From the NCBI RefSeq assembly GCF_001639065.2, contig NZ_LQXO02000006.1:226182-290181 (forward strand): DNA of 64,000 nt, in the 5' to 3' direction. The stretch is from Vibrio barjaei (GTDB taxonomy: Bacteria; Pseudomonadota; Gammaproteobacteria; Enterobacterales; Vibrionaceae). The notes beneath the pieces are model-generated. The model saw nothing but the letters and a program-made list of their open reading frames with translations. It had not been told where the DNA came from and searched no databases. The translations under genes and the position numbers were made by a program. Of this stretch, positions 40,352 through 50,260 are shown one piece after another (the first letter of the stretch is position 1; every line of letters starts with the position of its first letter).

Positions 40352-41404
40352 GTGGAAGTACGACATGATTGGACCCATGCCGAAGTGCAAGCGTTGATGA
40401 ACAAACCCTTTATGGATCTGCTGTTTGAGGCGCAGTTGGTGCACAGGCAGTATCAACAAACGAATCACGTCCAAGTGAGCACTTTGCTGTCGATTAAAAC
40501 CGGTGCGTGCCCAGAGGACTGTAAATATTGTCCCCAAAGTGCACGTTACAAAACAGACGTAGAATCTGAACGCTTGATGGAAGTGGAGCGTGTACTAGAT
40601 GCGGCTAAAAAAGCGAAAAATGCTGGCTCAACGCGATTCTGTATGGGGGCTGCATGGAAAAACCCCAAAGAGCGCGATATGCCTTTGCTAACTGATATGA
40701 TTAAAGGCGTGAAAGATATGGGTTTAGAAACCTGTATGACCTTAGGGATGCTAACGCCAGACCAAGCAAGTCACTTAGCTGAGGCTGGACTTGACTACTA
40801 TAACCACAATCTTGATACCTCACCTGAATTTTACGGCAACATCATTACCACAAGAACTTACCAAGACCGCTTAGACACACTTAGCCATGTTCGTGATGCT
40901 GGTATGAAGATTTGCTCAGGGGGCATTATTGGTATGGGAGAGAGTGCTAATGACCGCGCGGGTCTGCTGATGGAGTTAGCCAACTTACCAGTGCAACCAG
41001 AAAGTGTACCCATCAATATGTTGGTAAAAGTAAAAGGCACGCCGTTAGAAGAAGTGGATGACGTAGAGCCATTTGACTTCATCCGTCTTATTGCGATTGC
41101 CCGTATTATGATGCCGAAGTCAGCAGTGCGTTTGTCTGCTGGGCGAGAAAACATGAATGAGCAAATGCAGGCCCTGTGTTTCATGGCGGGAGCAAACTCA
41201 GTGTTTTATGGTTGTAAGTTGCTGACGACCCCTAATCCAGATGAAGACACCGACCTTCAATTGTTTAAGAAGTTGGGTATCAATCGTGAAGAGACATCGC
41301 AAAAGCCAGATGAAATCCAAGAAAGCGAATTACTAGATAGAGTAGTAGAGCGTGTTGCTGCGCGTCCAACAAAAGACGATTTGTTCTATGACGCGAGCGT
41401 TTAA
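40352..41404 (+). CDS. bioB: Biotin synthase
   Basis: Radical-SAM enzyme inserting sulfur into dethiobiotin. The 350 residues carry the radical-SAM cluster motif [14 protein letters not shown] near residue 54 and GGIIGMGES, and the second-cluster region. Start is GTG with AAAGGA upstream. First gene of bioBFCD; bioF begins before its stop. Confidence 0.97.
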   Translation: MEVRHDWTHAEVQALMNKPFMDLLFEAQLVHRQYQQTNHVQVSTLLSIKTGACPEDCKYCPQSARYKTDVESERLMEVERVLDAAKKAKNAGSTRFCMGAAWKNPKERDMPLLTDMIKGVKDMGLETCMTLGMLTPDQASHLAEAGLDYYNHNLDTSPEFYGNIITTRTYQDRLDTLSHVRDAGMKICSGGIIGMGESANDRAGLLMELANLPVQPESVPINMLVKVKGTPLEEVDDVEPFDFIRLIAIARIMMPKSAVRLSAGRENMNEQMQALCFMAGANSVFYGCKLLTTPNPDEDTDLQLFKKLGINREETSQKPDEIQESELLDRVVERVAARPTKDDLFYDASV

Positions 41405-42542
41405 CCAGCGAATCTCGGATGCTCTAATGGAAAGGGAGCGGAGCAATTTGCTTCGCTCTGTCCAAACATTGGAGTCAGGGAATCAATCTGTTTTTCATAA
41501 AGACGGTCAGTCATTCCTTAACTTCTCTTCCAATGACTATTTAGGTCTGGCGTCAAGTTCTGAGCTCAAACACAGCTATCAACAAGCCATTGGAGAGCTT
41601 GGAGTGGGTAGTGGAGCCTCTCCTTTAGTAACGGGTTACTCTGCACAGCATGAGTCATTGAAATCTGCGCTTACTGAATGGCTGGGTTTTGATACTGCAC
41701 TGTTTTTTTCGTCAGGTTATGCCGCGAATCAAGCGCTGCTGCTCACGCTATTAACGAAAGGGGATTTGTTACTTCAAGATAGACTCAATCATGCCTCACT
41801 GATGGAAGCTGGTTCGCTTTGTGGCGCAGATATGAAGCGCTTTCGTCATAACGATCTTGCCCATCTAGAGTCATTGGCTAGAGCTGAGCGTTCAACACTT
41901 GCGGTCACCGAGAGTGTGTTTAGTATGGATGGCGATCTATCCGATATCGAAGCGTTTGTCGGAATTTGCCAGACGCGCGGTATGTTGTCGATGGTCGACG
42001 ATGCTCATGGCATTGGGGTTATTGGCGACAATGGATTGGGAGCCTGTGGGATCAGTGAACTCAAGCCAGAGATATTAGTCGTGACGTTTGGCAAAGCGTT
42101 TGGTCTTAATGGTGCGGCAATACTTTGCTCAGAAGAAATGGGCCAATATCTAACCCAATTTGCTCGTCACTACATTTATTCAACGGCATTTTCAGCAGCT
42201 CATGCCCGAGCGCTGTTACAGGCCCTGTCAATGATTCAAACGCAACATTGGCGCAGAGAAAAATGGATGGAATTGTCTGCCATGTTTGAGGAGCTGTTAA
42301 GCGATTGCCCAGAATATGTTTCCACCTCTACGCCAATTAAGCCTTGGGTTGTCGGTGACTCAGCTCGCGCTTTAGCGCTTTGTTCTTCTTTAAAAGAAAA
42401 AGGTGTGTGGACCACGGCTATTCGTCCTCCAACGGTACCCAGAGAAAGTGCAAGGCTGCGTATTACTCTCTCTGCGTCGCATCAGCATCAAGATGTGCTC
42501 ATGCTTGCCAACCAATTGACACGTTTTTCGGAGGAAGGATAA
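41388..42542 (+). CDS. bioF: 8-amino-7-oxononanoate synthase
   Basis: PLP enzyme joining pimeloyl-ACP and alanine to give KAPA. 384 residues: [14 protein letters not shown] near 45, [10 protein letters not shown] near 205, lysine in [12 protein letters not shown] near 235. The ATG at 41388 ([13 protein letters not shown]) overlaps the bioB end by 17 bases and gives the family N-terminus; the upstream extension lies within bioB and is not used. Confidence 0.95.
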   Translation: MTRAFNQRISDALMERERSNLLRSVQTLESGNQSVFHKDGQSFLNFSSNDYLGLASSSELKHSYQQAIGELGVGSGASPLVTGYSAQHESLKSALTEWLGFDTALFFSSGYAANQALLLTLLTKGDLLLQDRLNHASLMEAGSLCGADMKRFRHNDLAHLESLARAERSTLAVTESVFSMDGDLSDIEAFVGICQTRGMLSMVDDAHGIGVIGDNGLGACGISELKPEILVVTFGKAFGLNGAAILCSEEMGQYLTQFARHYIYSTAFSAAHARALLQALSMIQTQHWRREKWMELSAMFEELLSDCPEYVSTSTPIKPWVVGDSARALALCSSLKEKGVWTTAIRPPTVPRESARLRITLSASHQHQDVLMLANQLTRFSEEG

Positions 42543-43346
42543 ATGACCGAAGTGTTAGCTCATTTGCATGCTCCATTACCCAATAAAGATGCAATTTCCG
42601 CCGCATTTGGACGTGCTGCGGAGCATTATGACCAGCATGCTGAACTGCAACGAAAAGTAGCGGACCGTTTGTTGGACAAACTGCCCAATGACTTATCTGG
42701 ATGCAGAGTGCTCGATCTTGGCTGTGGAACGGGATACTGCGCACAGCAGTTGCTGCTTAGAGGCGCTGAGGTGGTTTGTGCTGATCTCTCCGCTGAGATG
42801 TTAACTGAGGCTCAACGTCGTTGTGGTATCGAAAATGTGACTTATCAATTGGCAGACGCTGAGCAGCTACCTTTTACGTCAGCTGAATTTGACTATGTAG
42901 TCTCCAGCTTGGCTTTACAGTGGTGTGCGGATTTGTCGATACCGCTGCGAGAGATGAAGCGCGTTACCAGAGCCGGTGGTGCTGTATTCTTCTCATCTCT
43001 TATTGATGGTTCTCTTAAAGAACTAAAGAGGTCATGGGGTAAAATTGATGCATATCAACATGTAAACGACTTTACGACGTTGAATCAGGTAAAAATTGCG
43101 TTAGCGCAATCTGGATGTCGTGACCATCAACTAGACTTGCCGGAAATGGTTATGTGGTATCGCACCGCACTTGGTTTGATGAAGGACTTGAAAGGCATAG
43201 GAGCCAATCACGTAGAAGGTCGCTCAAAAGGGTTTACTGGTAAACAGGCTCTAAGGGCACTTGAAATGGAATATCAAAAATACGCAAACCAAGATGGGTT
43301 GCTACCTGCTAGTTATCAAATTTGTTTGGGGTCAGTTGCATTATGA
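42543..43346 (+). CDS. bioC: Malonyl-ACP O-methyltransferase
   Basis: Methylates malonyl-ACP to disguise it for entry to fatty-acid synthesis, starting the pimelate moiety. The 267 residues carry SAM motif [16 protein letters not shown] near 57 and the [17 protein letters not shown]-terminus typical of BioC. It starts directly at the base after the bioF stop and overlaps bioD by ATGA. Confidence 0.94.
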   Translation: MTEVLAHLHAPLPNKDAISAAFGRAAEHYDQHAELQRKVADRLLDKLPNDLSGCRVLDLGCGTGYCAQQLLLRGAEVVCADLSAEMLTEAQRRCGIENVTYQLADAEQLPFTSAEFDYVVSSLALQWCADLSIPLREMKRVTRAGGAVFFSSLIDGSLKELKRSWGKIDAYQHVNDFTTLNQVKIALAQSGCRDHQLDLPEMVMWYRTALGLMKDLKGIGANHVEGRSKGFTGKQALRALEMEYQKYANQDGLLPASYQICLGSVAL

Positions 43347-44026
43347 TGAAAGCACTATTTATTGCCGGTACGGATACTGAAGTTGGGAAAACCGTTGTAT
43401 CAAAAGCGATATTAAGTGCTGTAGGTGCACAAGGAAAATCAACGATAGGGTATAAGCCTGTCGCAGCAGGATGCGAAATTACAGAACACGGTCTGAGAAA
43501 TTCAGATGCGTTACATCTTCAAGCGGCTGCGAATCAAGATATCGACTACGACTTAGTCAATCCTTATGCGCTTTCGTTACCTGCGTCGCCGCATATTGCT
43601 GCGATAGCTGATGATGAAGTAATTAGTTACGACAAGCTCTCTACAACCTTACACCTGCATAAAGAAAACAGTGACTTTGTGTTAGTTGAAGGCGCTGGTG
43701 GTTGGCGCGTACCAGTTTCGAAAGACGATTGTCTGTCGACTTGGGTTCAACAAGAAAAGTTACCGGTTGTCTTGGTCGTGGGTATTAAATTGGGCTGTTT
43801 GAGCCACGCTATGCTTACTGCTGAAGCGATTAAAGCGGATGGTCTTGAATTAGTCGGATGGGTGGCTAACCGCGTAAATCCAGGCGTTGAGCATTACGCT
43901 GAAATTATAGAGATGCTAGAAAATAAAATTGATGCGCCCAAGTTAGGGGAGGTGCCTTACGTTCCTGGCTGTAAGAAGCGAGACTTAGGCAAATACATCA
44001 AGTTAGATGTACTCGAAAGCATATAA
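43343..44026 (+). CDS. bioD: Dethiobiotin synthetase
   Basis: Closes the ureido ring of dethiobiotin from DAPA, CO2 and ATP. The 227 residues show the P-loop GTDTEVGKT at about 8-16 and [13 protein letters not shown] at 43343 overlaps the bioC stop in ATGATG (the second ATG is also possible). Last gene of the operon; terminator follows. Confidence 0.95.
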   Translation: MMKALFIAGTDTEVGKTVVSKAILSAVGAQGKSTIGYKPVAAGCEITEHGLRNSDALHLQAAANQDIDYDLVNPYALSLPASPHIAAIADDEVISYDKLSTTLHLHKENSDFVLVEGAGGWRVPVSKDDCLSTWVQQEKLPVVLVVGIKLGCLSHAMLTAEAIKADGLELVGWVANRVNPGVEHYAEIIEMLENKIDAPKLGEVPYVPGCKKRDLGKYIKLDVLESI

Positions 44027-44030
44027 ATGC

Positions 44031-44058
44031 AAAGGGCTGTCATTGTGACAGCCCTTTT
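44031..44058 (+). terminator. Terminator after bioD
   Basis: Stem AAAGGGCTGTCA / TGACAGCCCTTT with a 3-base loop and a short T-run. Confidence 0.92.
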
Positions 44059-44080
44059 TAATTAGATAACATGTAGGAAG

Positions 44081-44248
44081 TTACTTATCTTCCGATAGGC
44101 CCATAAGTGCAGACTGAGTTTCCATAAGATGAATGTCTAGCTCAGTAGTGTCTTGAATACCTAGTTGCTCACGAGCTTCGTCTTCGCTGATACCGAGGTG
44201 GCAGCAAAGCAAATCAATTGCCATCTGAAAGTTGTTGTTCTCTACCAT
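44081..44248 (-). CDS. Small acidic protein, function unknown
   Basis: A 55-residue open frame (starts MVENNNFQMAIDLLCCHLG, contains GISEDEAREQLGI, ends MGLSEDK). A good SD (AAAAGGAAAATACC) precedes its ATG on the minus strand. Composition is acidic, no membrane segment, and the sequence could form a small helical domain (a UBA-like GISEDEAR motif, speculative). It converges on bioD. The coding status rests on SD and composition; no family recognised. Confidence 0.6.
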   Translation of the reverse strand: MVENNNFQMAIDLLCCHLGISEDEAREQLGIQDTTELDIHLMETQSALMGLSEDK

Positions 44249-44636
44249 GGTATTTTCCTTTTCGACATGGAGTGTTCAATCTCACTGGACTTTAACTCGC
44301 ACGCTTATCACTCACAATACGACCAAAGTCTAAGACCTTTTCATCAATCACAATGAAATCTTAGCTCAATATATATTATGCATATAATTGCATTTTGATG
44401 TGGTTGATGTGCATCTCTGTTATTTCATGAGCTTATAGTTTATGAAGTAATCAAGATATTAACCGTTTGTTTCAATTTAAAGCTTAACCTTGATTTTTAA
44501 ATCTAAGACTATATGTATATAGTGAAATCGAAAAATGCCACACGGATCTCAAACTTGGGCCGTAGAACTTTGACTAAAACTATAAGCAAAATGGCATTTT
44601 CGTCATAATCAAGCTTCTTAATTTGGAGAAATGTGA
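44249..44636. other. Gene-free region upstream of htpX
   Basis: About 390 AT-rich bases carrying the promoters of the small acidic gene (leftward) and htpX (rightward). No clear sigma-32 or CpxR site could be picked out by eye. Confidence 0.4.
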
Positions 44637-45512
44637 ATGAAGCGAGTATTACTCTTCCTAGCAACTAACCTTGCTGTGGTTCTAGTGTTAAGTGTTGTCC
44701 TTAACATTGTCTATGCAGTTACTGGCATGCAACCGGGCAGTCTGTCGGGTTTATTAGTCATGGCGGCAGTATTTGGATTTGGCGGCTCATTCATCTCTTT
44801 GATGATGTCAAAGAAAATGGCGCTACGTTCAGTTGGTGGGATGGTGATCGAAAGCCCTCGTAATGAAACAGAGCATTGGTTACTAGAAACAGTCAGTCGA
44901 CAATCTCAGCAGGCGGGCATCGGTATGCCAACCGTTGCGATTTATGATTCTCCAGATATTAACGCATTTGCGACGGGTGCAAAGAGAGATGACTCGTTGG
45001 TGGCTGTGTCTAGCGGCCTATTACACAATATGACACGAGACGAAGCAGAAGCTGTACTTGCCCACGAAGTTAGCCATATCGCGAACGGCGACATGGTTAC
45101 TATGACGCTAATGCAAGGTGTCGTGAATACCTTCGTTATCTTCCTATCTCGCTTTATCGCTAATATTGTTGCGTCAAACAATAACAGCGATGAAGGCGAA
45201 GGCGGCACTAACATGATGGTGTACTTCGGTGTTTCTATGGTGCTTGAACTGGTGTTTGGCTTCCTAGCGAGCTTTATCACTATGTGGTATAGCCGCCATC
45301 GTGAGTTCCATGCGGATTCGGGGGCGGCAAGTCTTGTTGGCAAACAGAAGATGATTGCAGCACTAGAAAGATTGAAAATGAGCCAAGAGTCTCATCTTGA
45401 AGGTTCGATGATGGCATTTGGCATCAACGGTAAGCGATCGATGACCGAACTTCTAATGAGCCACCCGCCACTAGAAAAGCGTATTGATGCGTTAAGAAAT
45501 CAACAGTACTAA
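44637..45512 (+). CDS. htpX: Membrane zinc metalloprotease HtpX
   Basis: Inner-membrane M48 protease for quality control of membrane proteins. The 291 residues show four hydrophobic segments (two N-terminal, about 5-25 and 35-57; two in 155-225) and the zinc motif HEVSH near 142 in [13 protein letters not shown], with the third ligand in [11 protein letters not shown]. Full length, [15 protein letters not shown] start and SD TTGGAG. Confidence 0.95.
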   Translation: MKRVLLFLATNLAVVLVLSVVLNIVYAVTGMQPGSLSGLLVMAAVFGFGGSFISLMMSKKMALRSVGGMVIESPRNETEHWLLETVSRQSQQAGIGMPTVAIYDSPDINAFATGAKRDDSLVAVSSGLLHNMTRDEAEAVLAHEVSHIANGDMVTMTLMQGVVNTFVIFLSRFIANIVASNNNSDEGEGGTNMMVYFGVSMVLELVFGFLASFITMWYSRHREFHADSGAASLVGKQKMIAALERLKMSQESHLEGSMMAFGINGKRSMTELLMSHPPLEKRIDALRNQQY

Positions 45513-45527
45513 TTCTTAGAACTTGTT

Positions 45528-45560
45528 AAAAAGCTTGGAAAAATTTCCAAGCTTTTTTTT
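45528..45560 (+). terminator. Terminator after htpX
   Basis: Stem AAAAAGCTTGGAA / TTCCAAGCTTTTT with a 4-base loop and a long T-run that runs straight into the TGATCC element of the next operon. Confidence 0.93.
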
Positions 45561-45588
45561 TGATCCTTTCAAACCTCCCCACCGTAAC
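45561..45588 (+). promoter_or_regulatory. Candidate ECF11 / singlet-oxygen sigma-E promoter
   Basis: TGATCC (45561-45566), a 16-base spacer, then CGTAAC (45583-45588). ECF11-type sigma factors (R. sphaeroides RpoE with anti-sigma ChrR) are recalled to use TGATCC at -35 and a CGTAA/TAAGA-like -10 at this spacing. The genes that follow are of the types found in that regulon, supporting the call. No rpoE-chrR pair lies in the window. Confidence 0.62.
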
Positions 45589-45591
45589 ACT

Positions 45592-45651
45592 TATACAAAA
45601 AGTTGTACTTTCCAAATCTTGTATAACTTTCAGGCTGTACTAGCTTGTACT
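45592..45651. promoter_or_regulatory. Cluster of five TGTAC/TATAC half sites
   Basis: TATACA at 45592, TGTACT at 45604, TGTATA at 45620, TGTACT at 45636 and TGTACT at 45646, spaced 12, 16, 16 and 10 bases. The pair AGTTGTAC-N12-GTATAACT (45601-45628) is an inverted repeat with one mismatch. B12-dependent MerR photoreceptors of the CarH/LitR/PplR kind bind TGTACA-type repeats, so a light-sensing repressor is a possible ligand. Direct observation; the regulator is inference. Confidence 0.55.
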
Positions 45652-45686
45652 TTAAAGACTTTTGAAAAAACGAATTAAGGGTTGTT

Positions 45687-46106
45687 ATGAATATAGAAAT
45701 AGTTAGCGAGGTGTATCAGAAGCTAAACAAGAACAACCTGCATCTTCTTGAACAGATTTATCACAAGGATGTGGTGTTTGAGGACTCAGCTCATCGCTTA
45801 GAGGGGTGGGAGCAGCTTTCCGCTTATTTCGATTCTTTGTATACCAATGTCATCAAATGTGATTTTGACATTCGTCATCATCAACAGGTAGAAGATTCAG
45901 GTTTTCTCACTTGGACCATGCAGTTACAGCATCCCAAGCTTAATGGGGGAGAAGCCGTTGAAGTAAATGGAGTTAGTCACATTCGTTTCAGCGGGGATCG
46001 AGTCATCTTTCATCGGGATTACTTCGATCTAGGGGAAATGCTTTACGAAAACATACCGTTACTCGGTTTTGTGATTAAAAACATTAAACAGAGGTTGGGT
46101 AAGTAA
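45687..46106 (+). CDS. NTF2/SnoaL-like protein, first gene of lipid operon
   Basis: A 139-residue alpha+beta protein of the NTF2-like (SnoaL) superfamily: YQKLNKNNLHLLEQIYHKDVVF at the start, GWEQLSAYF, and a C-terminal FHRDYFDLGEMLYE. Such proteins are cone-shaped and either bind small hydrophobic ligands or act as isomerases/hydrolases. No secretion signal. Its stop overlaps the start of the SDR gene (TAATG). In related operons a gene like this occurs next to the SDR; the role is unknown. Confidence 0.78.
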   Translation: MNIEIVSEVYQKLNKNNLHLLEQIYHKDVVFEDSAHRLEGWEQLSAYFDSLYTNVIKCDFDIRHHQQVEDSGFLTWTMQLQHPKLNGGEAVEVNGVSHIRFSGDRVIFHRDYFDLGEMLYENIPLLGFVIKNIKQRLGK

Positions 46107-46846
46107 TGGAGCACTCGCATCAATCCGTCTTCATTACTGGCGCGTCATCGGGCATAGGATGGCAGTTAGCTAATGATTATGCTGAAAAAGGTTATCTTGT
46201 CTACGCCTGCGGGCGTTCAGAGGCGAAACTTCATTCGTTACAAGCGGGGAGAGAGAATATCGTTCCACTTTCGTTTGACGTAACCGATAGGGAAGCGGTA
46301 GCGCAGGCATTTAGCAAGATTGAACAAGTTCCAACGCTGTGGATAGTCAATGCTGGTGACTGCGAATACATCGATGAAGGGGTGATTGACGCAGCGTTGA
46401 TAGAGCGAGTGATCACAGTCAATGTGATGGGGACCGTGAATGTACTGGAACAAATGCAGACAAGATTGTCATCGGAACATCATGTTGTGGTCGTCAGTTC
46501 AATAGCGGGCGAGTTGGCTCTGCCTCGTGCTGAAGCTTACGGTGCTTCGAAAGCCGCTGTCACCTATTTAGTGCGCACTCTACAGCTCGATTGGAAAAAC
46601 AAAGGGGTTGCCATCAGCTGTGTTTTCCCTGGATTTGTGAAAACCCCACTTACGGATAAAAACGATTTTGATATGCCGATGATGGTATCGGTAGAAGAAG
46701 CGTCAAATGCGATTCAAAATGGAATAGTTAAACGATCCGCCTACATTTATTTCCCCAAGCGCTTCACATGGACTCTTCGCCTTGTTGGTATCTTACCTTA
46801 TGGCTTACAAACTAAATTAGTAACACGTTTGCTTAATAAATCGTGA
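46106..46846 (+). CDS. Short-chain dehydrogenase/reductase
   Basis: A 246-residue NAD(P)-dependent SDR: Rossmann TGASSGIGWQLA near 11, IVNAG near 78, catalytic Ser in VSSIAGE and YGASK near 143. The substrate is unknown; within this operon a lipid or fatty-acyl derivative is likely. Overlaps the preceding stop by one base and abuts the FAD oxidoreductase. Confidence 0.88.
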   Translation: MEHSHQSVFITGASSGIGWQLANDYAEKGYLVYACGRSEAKLHSLQAGRENIVPLSFDVTDREAVAQAFSKIEQVPTLWIVNAGDCEYIDEGVIDAALIERVITVNVMGTVNVLEQMQTRLSSEHHVVVVSSIAGELALPRAEAYGASKAAVTYLVRTLQLDWKNKGVAISCVFPGFVKTPLTDKNDFDMPMMVSVEEASNAIQNGIVKRSAYIYFPKRFTWTLRLVGILPYGLQTKLVTRLLNKS

Positions 46847-46866
46847 TAGGTATAGGACATTCTTCT

Positions 46867-48159
46867 ATGAAAATAGCAATTATCGGTACAGGAATTTCAG
46901 GCTTAACGTGTGGTTACTATCTACATAACCATCACGATGTAACTCTGTTTGAAGCCAATGATTACATTGGTGGTCATACCGCCACAGTGGACGTTGAGGT
47001 ACAAGGAAAGTCCTATGCCATCGATACTGGATTTATCGTTTATAACGATAGAACTTATCCTAATTTTATGAGAATGATGGATGAGGTTGGAGTAAAGGGT
47101 ATTCCCACACAAATGAGTTTTAGCGTCAAGAATGCAGCCACGGGCTTAGAGTACAACGGTCATACACTATCAACCTTGTTCGCCCAAAAACGCAATCTAC
47201 TCAGCCCGACCTTTTACCGCTTTATCTTTGAAATATTAAGGTTCAACAAGCTTGCTAAATCGTCTGCGGAATCAGAAAAATCCCTGCTAGCAACTCAAAC
47301 GCTAGGCGACTTTTTAAGTCATCATCGTTTCTCTGATTATTTCACTCAAAACTACATCTTGCCAATGGGCGCTGCGATTTGGTCCTCGACTCTAGCCGAT
47401 ATGCGAGCATTCCCGCTTGGTTTCTTTCTACGCTTTTTCCTAAATCATGGTTTGCTTGATGTGGTTAATAGACCGCAGTGGTATGTGATTGAAGGTGGAT
47501 CTCGCAGTTATATCGGTCCGCTGACCCAGGGCTTTGCAGATCAGATCCGATTGAGCTCCCCTGTCACGTCGGTTTCTCGCGATTCTGCTGGTGTTACAGT
47601 AACGTCTAATGGCAAGTCAGAACGTTTTGACAGAGTGGTTTTTGCTTGTCATAGCGACCAAGCGTTAACGATGCTTGCCGAGCCGACACAATCCGAGTTA
47701 TCGATTCTTGGTGCTATGGAGTATCAATCAAATGAAGTAGTGCTGCATTGCGATGAAAGTCTACTTCCAGTGAGAAAGTCTGCATGGGCGTCGTGGAACT
47801 ACGCGTTAGATGGCTCGGAGGATGAACAAGCTCGCTTGCCGACATTGACCTATGACATGAATATTCTTCAGCATATTGACTCTGATACGACATTCTGTGT
47901 GTCGCTCAATTCATCTAACGTGATTGACCGCTCCAAAATCCTCAGGACCTTCAACTACAACCACCCAGTGTTTACGACCCAAAGTATCGAAGCACAGCAA
48001 CATAGAGAAGAACTGTGGGGACAAAATAACACTTGGTTTTGCGGAGCTTATTGGTACAACGGATTCCATGAAGATGGAGTGAAGAGTGCGTTAGACGTAG
48101 TTGAAGGTATCTTAACCGGTGTTGACGATGATTCCGGCTCTGCACGAGGAGCTGCGTGA
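46867..48159 (+). CDS. FAD-dependent oxidoreductase (UfaD-like amine-oxidase fold)
   Basis: A 430-residue flavoprotein. The dinucleotide motif is IIGTGISGLTCGYYL at residues 5-19, FEANDYIGGHTATV follows, and YVIEGGSRSYIGPL lies near 205. It belongs to the NAD(P)-binding-8/amine-oxidase family represented in R. sphaeroides by RSP1091, which as I recall is needed for furan fatty acids. The ATG at 46867 is the homologue start; a GTG at 46843 overlapping the SDR stop (GTGA) is a possible alternative. Overlaps the next gene by one base. Confidence 0.85.
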   Translation: MKIAIIGTGISGLTCGYYLHNHHDVTLFEANDYIGGHTATVDVEVQGKSYAIDTGFIVYNDRTYPNFMRMMDEVGVKGIPTQMSFSVKNAATGLEYNGHTLSTLFAQKRNLLSPTFYRFIFEILRFNKLAKSSAESEKSLLATQTLGDFLSHHRFSDYFTQNYILPMGAAIWSSTLADMRAFPLGFFLRFFLNHGLLDVVNRPQWYVIEGGSRSYIGPLTQGFADQIRLSSPVTSVSRDSAGVTVTSNGKSERFDRVVFACHSDQALTMLAEPTQSELSILGAMEYQSNEVVLHCDESLLPVRKSAWASWNYALDGSEDEQARLPTLTYDMNILQHIDSDTTFCVSLNSSNVIDRSKILRTFNYNHPVFTTQSIEAQQHREELWGQNNTWFCGAYWYNGFHEDGVKSALDVVEGILTGVDDDSGSARGAA

Positions 48160-48956
48160 TGGTTTCCAACAGCCAACTTATGGTTGGGCACGTAGCGCAT
48201 CGTCGCTATACGCCTACCAAGCACCATTTAGATTATCCGTTGTTTATGCCTGCTATCGATTTGGATGAGCTTGGTTGCTTGCAGCAAAAAGTATGGGGTT
48301 TTGGGGAACGTTGGTGGCATTGGGCTCGATTTCGCCGAGAAGACTACTTAGGTGAAGGTGATTTGAAGTTGGCGGTGCAAAATAAAGTTGAAGAACTGAC
48401 TGGTGAAAGAGTCAAGGGCAGAGTGGTTGCGGTTTGCCATCTGAGATATCTCGGTCTGTATTTCAGTCCGGTCAACTTCTATTACCTTTATGATGATGAG
48501 GATAACTGGCGTTATCTGTTGGCAGAAGTAAGTAACACCCCTTGGAATGAAAGGCACTATTACGCCATAGAGGCTGACAAGGGCGTAAACCATCAAAATT
48601 GGCGCCATGACAAGGCATTCCACGTTTCTCCGTTTAATCCTTTGGATCAGCAGTATCAGTGGCGTCTGAAGCCGCTAGGGCAGCGCTTGTTTGTGTACTT
48701 AGCGTGTCACAAGTCAGAGAAAGTGTTTGATGCCACTTTGTCAATGAAAGGGCGTGCGTTTACCTCAAAAAATTTAATCCGGCAACTGGTCAAAACCCCA
48801 ATTATGACGGTGAAAGTCGTGATGGGGATATATTGGCACGCCTTAAAGCTATGGCTTAAAGGAACACCCATCTATGACCACTCTAAACCCAAGAAGGCTT
48901 CGGCTCATTCAGCTCCTTCTGACGAATTTTCGCAGCATACGAACTCAAAGAATTAG
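48159..48956 (+). CDS. DUF1365 protein
   Basis: A 265-residue member of the DUF1365 family: VGHVAHRRYTPTKHHLDYPL near the start, LRYLGLYFSPVNFYYLYD near 95, and FHVSPFNPLDQQYQWRL near 155. It nearly always sits between a FAD oxidoreductase and a CFA-synthase-like methyltransferase, as here. The function is unknown. Start ATG overlaps the FAD gene's stop (TGATG). Confidence 0.9.
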   Translation: MVSNSQLMVGHVAHRRYTPTKHHLDYPLFMPAIDLDELGCLQQKVWGFGERWWHWARFRREDYLGEGDLKLAVQNKVEELTGERVKGRVVAVCHLRYLGLYFSPVNFYYLYDDEDNWRYLLAEVSNTPWNERHYYAIEADKGVNHQNWRHDKAFHVSPFNPLDQQYQWRLKPLGQRLFVYLACHKSEKVFDATLSMKGRAFTSKNLIRQLVKTPIMTVKVVMGIYWHALKLWLKGTPIYDHSKPKKASAHSAPSDEFSQHTNSKN

Positions 48957-48968
48957 GGAGAATTCAAC

Positions 48969-50225
48969 ATGTTAAATACGACCTCTATAGAGGCGCCTAG
49001 AGCCCTAACTGGTTTACAAAAAACCGCGAAAAGTATTGCATTCAAATGTTTATACAAGCTAGAGATTGGTTGTTTAACCATCATAGAGAGCTTTCAAGAA
49101 GAAGGAAGTGTCGGCAAACATGTTGGTGAACGCTTTGGTAAACCCAAAGGCGGGGAACCGACGGCGATTATCGAAGTGAAACACCCAGAGTTTTACCGTC
49201 GACTAATCCAAGGAGGTAGTATAGCAGCGGGTGAAGCGTACATGGATGATTGGTGGGATAGCCCTGATTTGTCCGCTTTAATGGAATTGATGGCGGTCAA
49301 CCTAGCCGCTCTTGATTCTATTGAAGACCAATCGAGTCTACTCACGAAAGTAATGTATAAACTCGGGCATTGGGTGAACCGTAATACGGTCACTAAGTCA
49401 AAAGAGAATATTCAAGCGCATTACGACTTGGGTAACAGTCTTTATGAGACATTTCTCGATGAGAGAATGCTTTACTCTTCGGGCATTTATGTAAGTCCGA
49501 CAGACACGCTAGAACAAGCCCAACTCAATAAAATGGAACGGCTTTGTCAGCAATTGCAATTGGTACCGGAAGATCACGTAATAGAAATAGGCACAGGGTG
49601 GGGCGGTATGGCGATCTATATGGCCAAACACTATGGATGTCACGTCACCACAACCACTATTTCTGATGAGCAGTTTGATTACGCAAAACAGCAGGTCGAA
49701 AAAGCAGGACTCGAAGATAAGATTACTCTCTTGAAGCAAGACTATCGCTTACTCGAGGGAGAATTCGATAAGCTTGTTTCCATCGAAATGATTGAAGCAG
49801 TTGGTAAGCAATACTTAGTTTCCTATCTACAAAAGTGCCAGTCTTTACTAAAGCCCCAAGGTTTGATGGCGATTCAGGCTATTACTATTGCTGATCAGCG
49901 ATACGATTACTATGCCGATAATGTCGACTTTATTCAGAAGTACATTTTCCCAGGGGGCTTCTTGCCCTCCATCACAGCGCTCACCACTAACAGTACTAAG
50001 CACACGGATCTCATCGTGAGAGATCTGTTTGATATTGGCTTGGATTACGCGAAGACATTGGTGGATTGGCGTCTAAGGTTTGAAGCATCATTAGAGAGAG
50101 TCAGATCCTTGGGCTACGACGAGCGATTTATCCGTATGTGGCGCTACTATTTTTGTTATTGCGAAGGCGGGTTTAGGGCAAAAAGTATCAGTACTGTTCA
50201 TATTACATTCCAGCGTGGTCGTTAA
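48969..50225 (+). CDS. Cyclopropane-fatty-acid-synthase-like methyltransferase
   Basis: A 418-residue SAM-dependent enzyme acting on membrane phospholipid acyl chains. Seen: HYDLGNSLYE near 151, SAM motif VIEIGTGWGGMA near 204, IEAVG (E276), YIFPGGFLPS near 325 and the conserved Cys398 in YCEGGFRAK. Compared with E. coli Cfa (LLHTIG), the bicarbonate-binding histidine is replaced by Gln303 (AIQAIT) and the HVG histidine by Ala277, changes typical of a sub-family that may methylate rather than cyclopropanate (UfaM-like). Hence 'cfa' is not applied as symbol. SD GGGAGAA. Confidence 0.87.
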   Translation: MLNTTSIEAPRALTGLQKTAKSIAFKCLYKLEIGCLTIIESFQEEGSVGKHVGERFGKPKGGEPTAIIEVKHPEFYRRLIQGGSIAAGEAYMDDWWDSPDLSALMELMAVNLAALDSIEDQSSLLTKVMYKLGHWVNRNTVTKSKENIQAHYDLGNSLYETFLDERMLYSSGIYVSPTDTLEQAQLNKMERLCQQLQLVPEDHVIEIGTGWGGMAIYMAKHYGCHVTTTTISDEQFDYAKQQVEKAGLEDKITLLKQDYRLLEGEFDKLVSIEMIEAVGKQYLVSYLQKCQSLLKPQGLMAIQAITIADQRYDYYADNVDFIQKYIFPGGFLPSITALTTNSTKHTDLIVRDLFDIGLDYAKTLVDWRLRFEASLERVRSLGYDERFIRMWRYYFCYCEGGFRAKSISTVHITFQRGR

Positions 50226-50260
50226 TAAAACGTTTGATGCTAAATAGGGGAGGTCACAAC

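Noticed and set aside
44165..44356. 63-codon plus-strand frame after bioD
   Set aside because: Antisense to the better supported 55-residue gene and lacks an SD.
44249..44636. Sigma-32 or CpxR promoter for htpX
   Set aside because: No sequence close enough to CTTGAA-N-CCCCAT or GTAAA-N5-GTAAA was found by eye.
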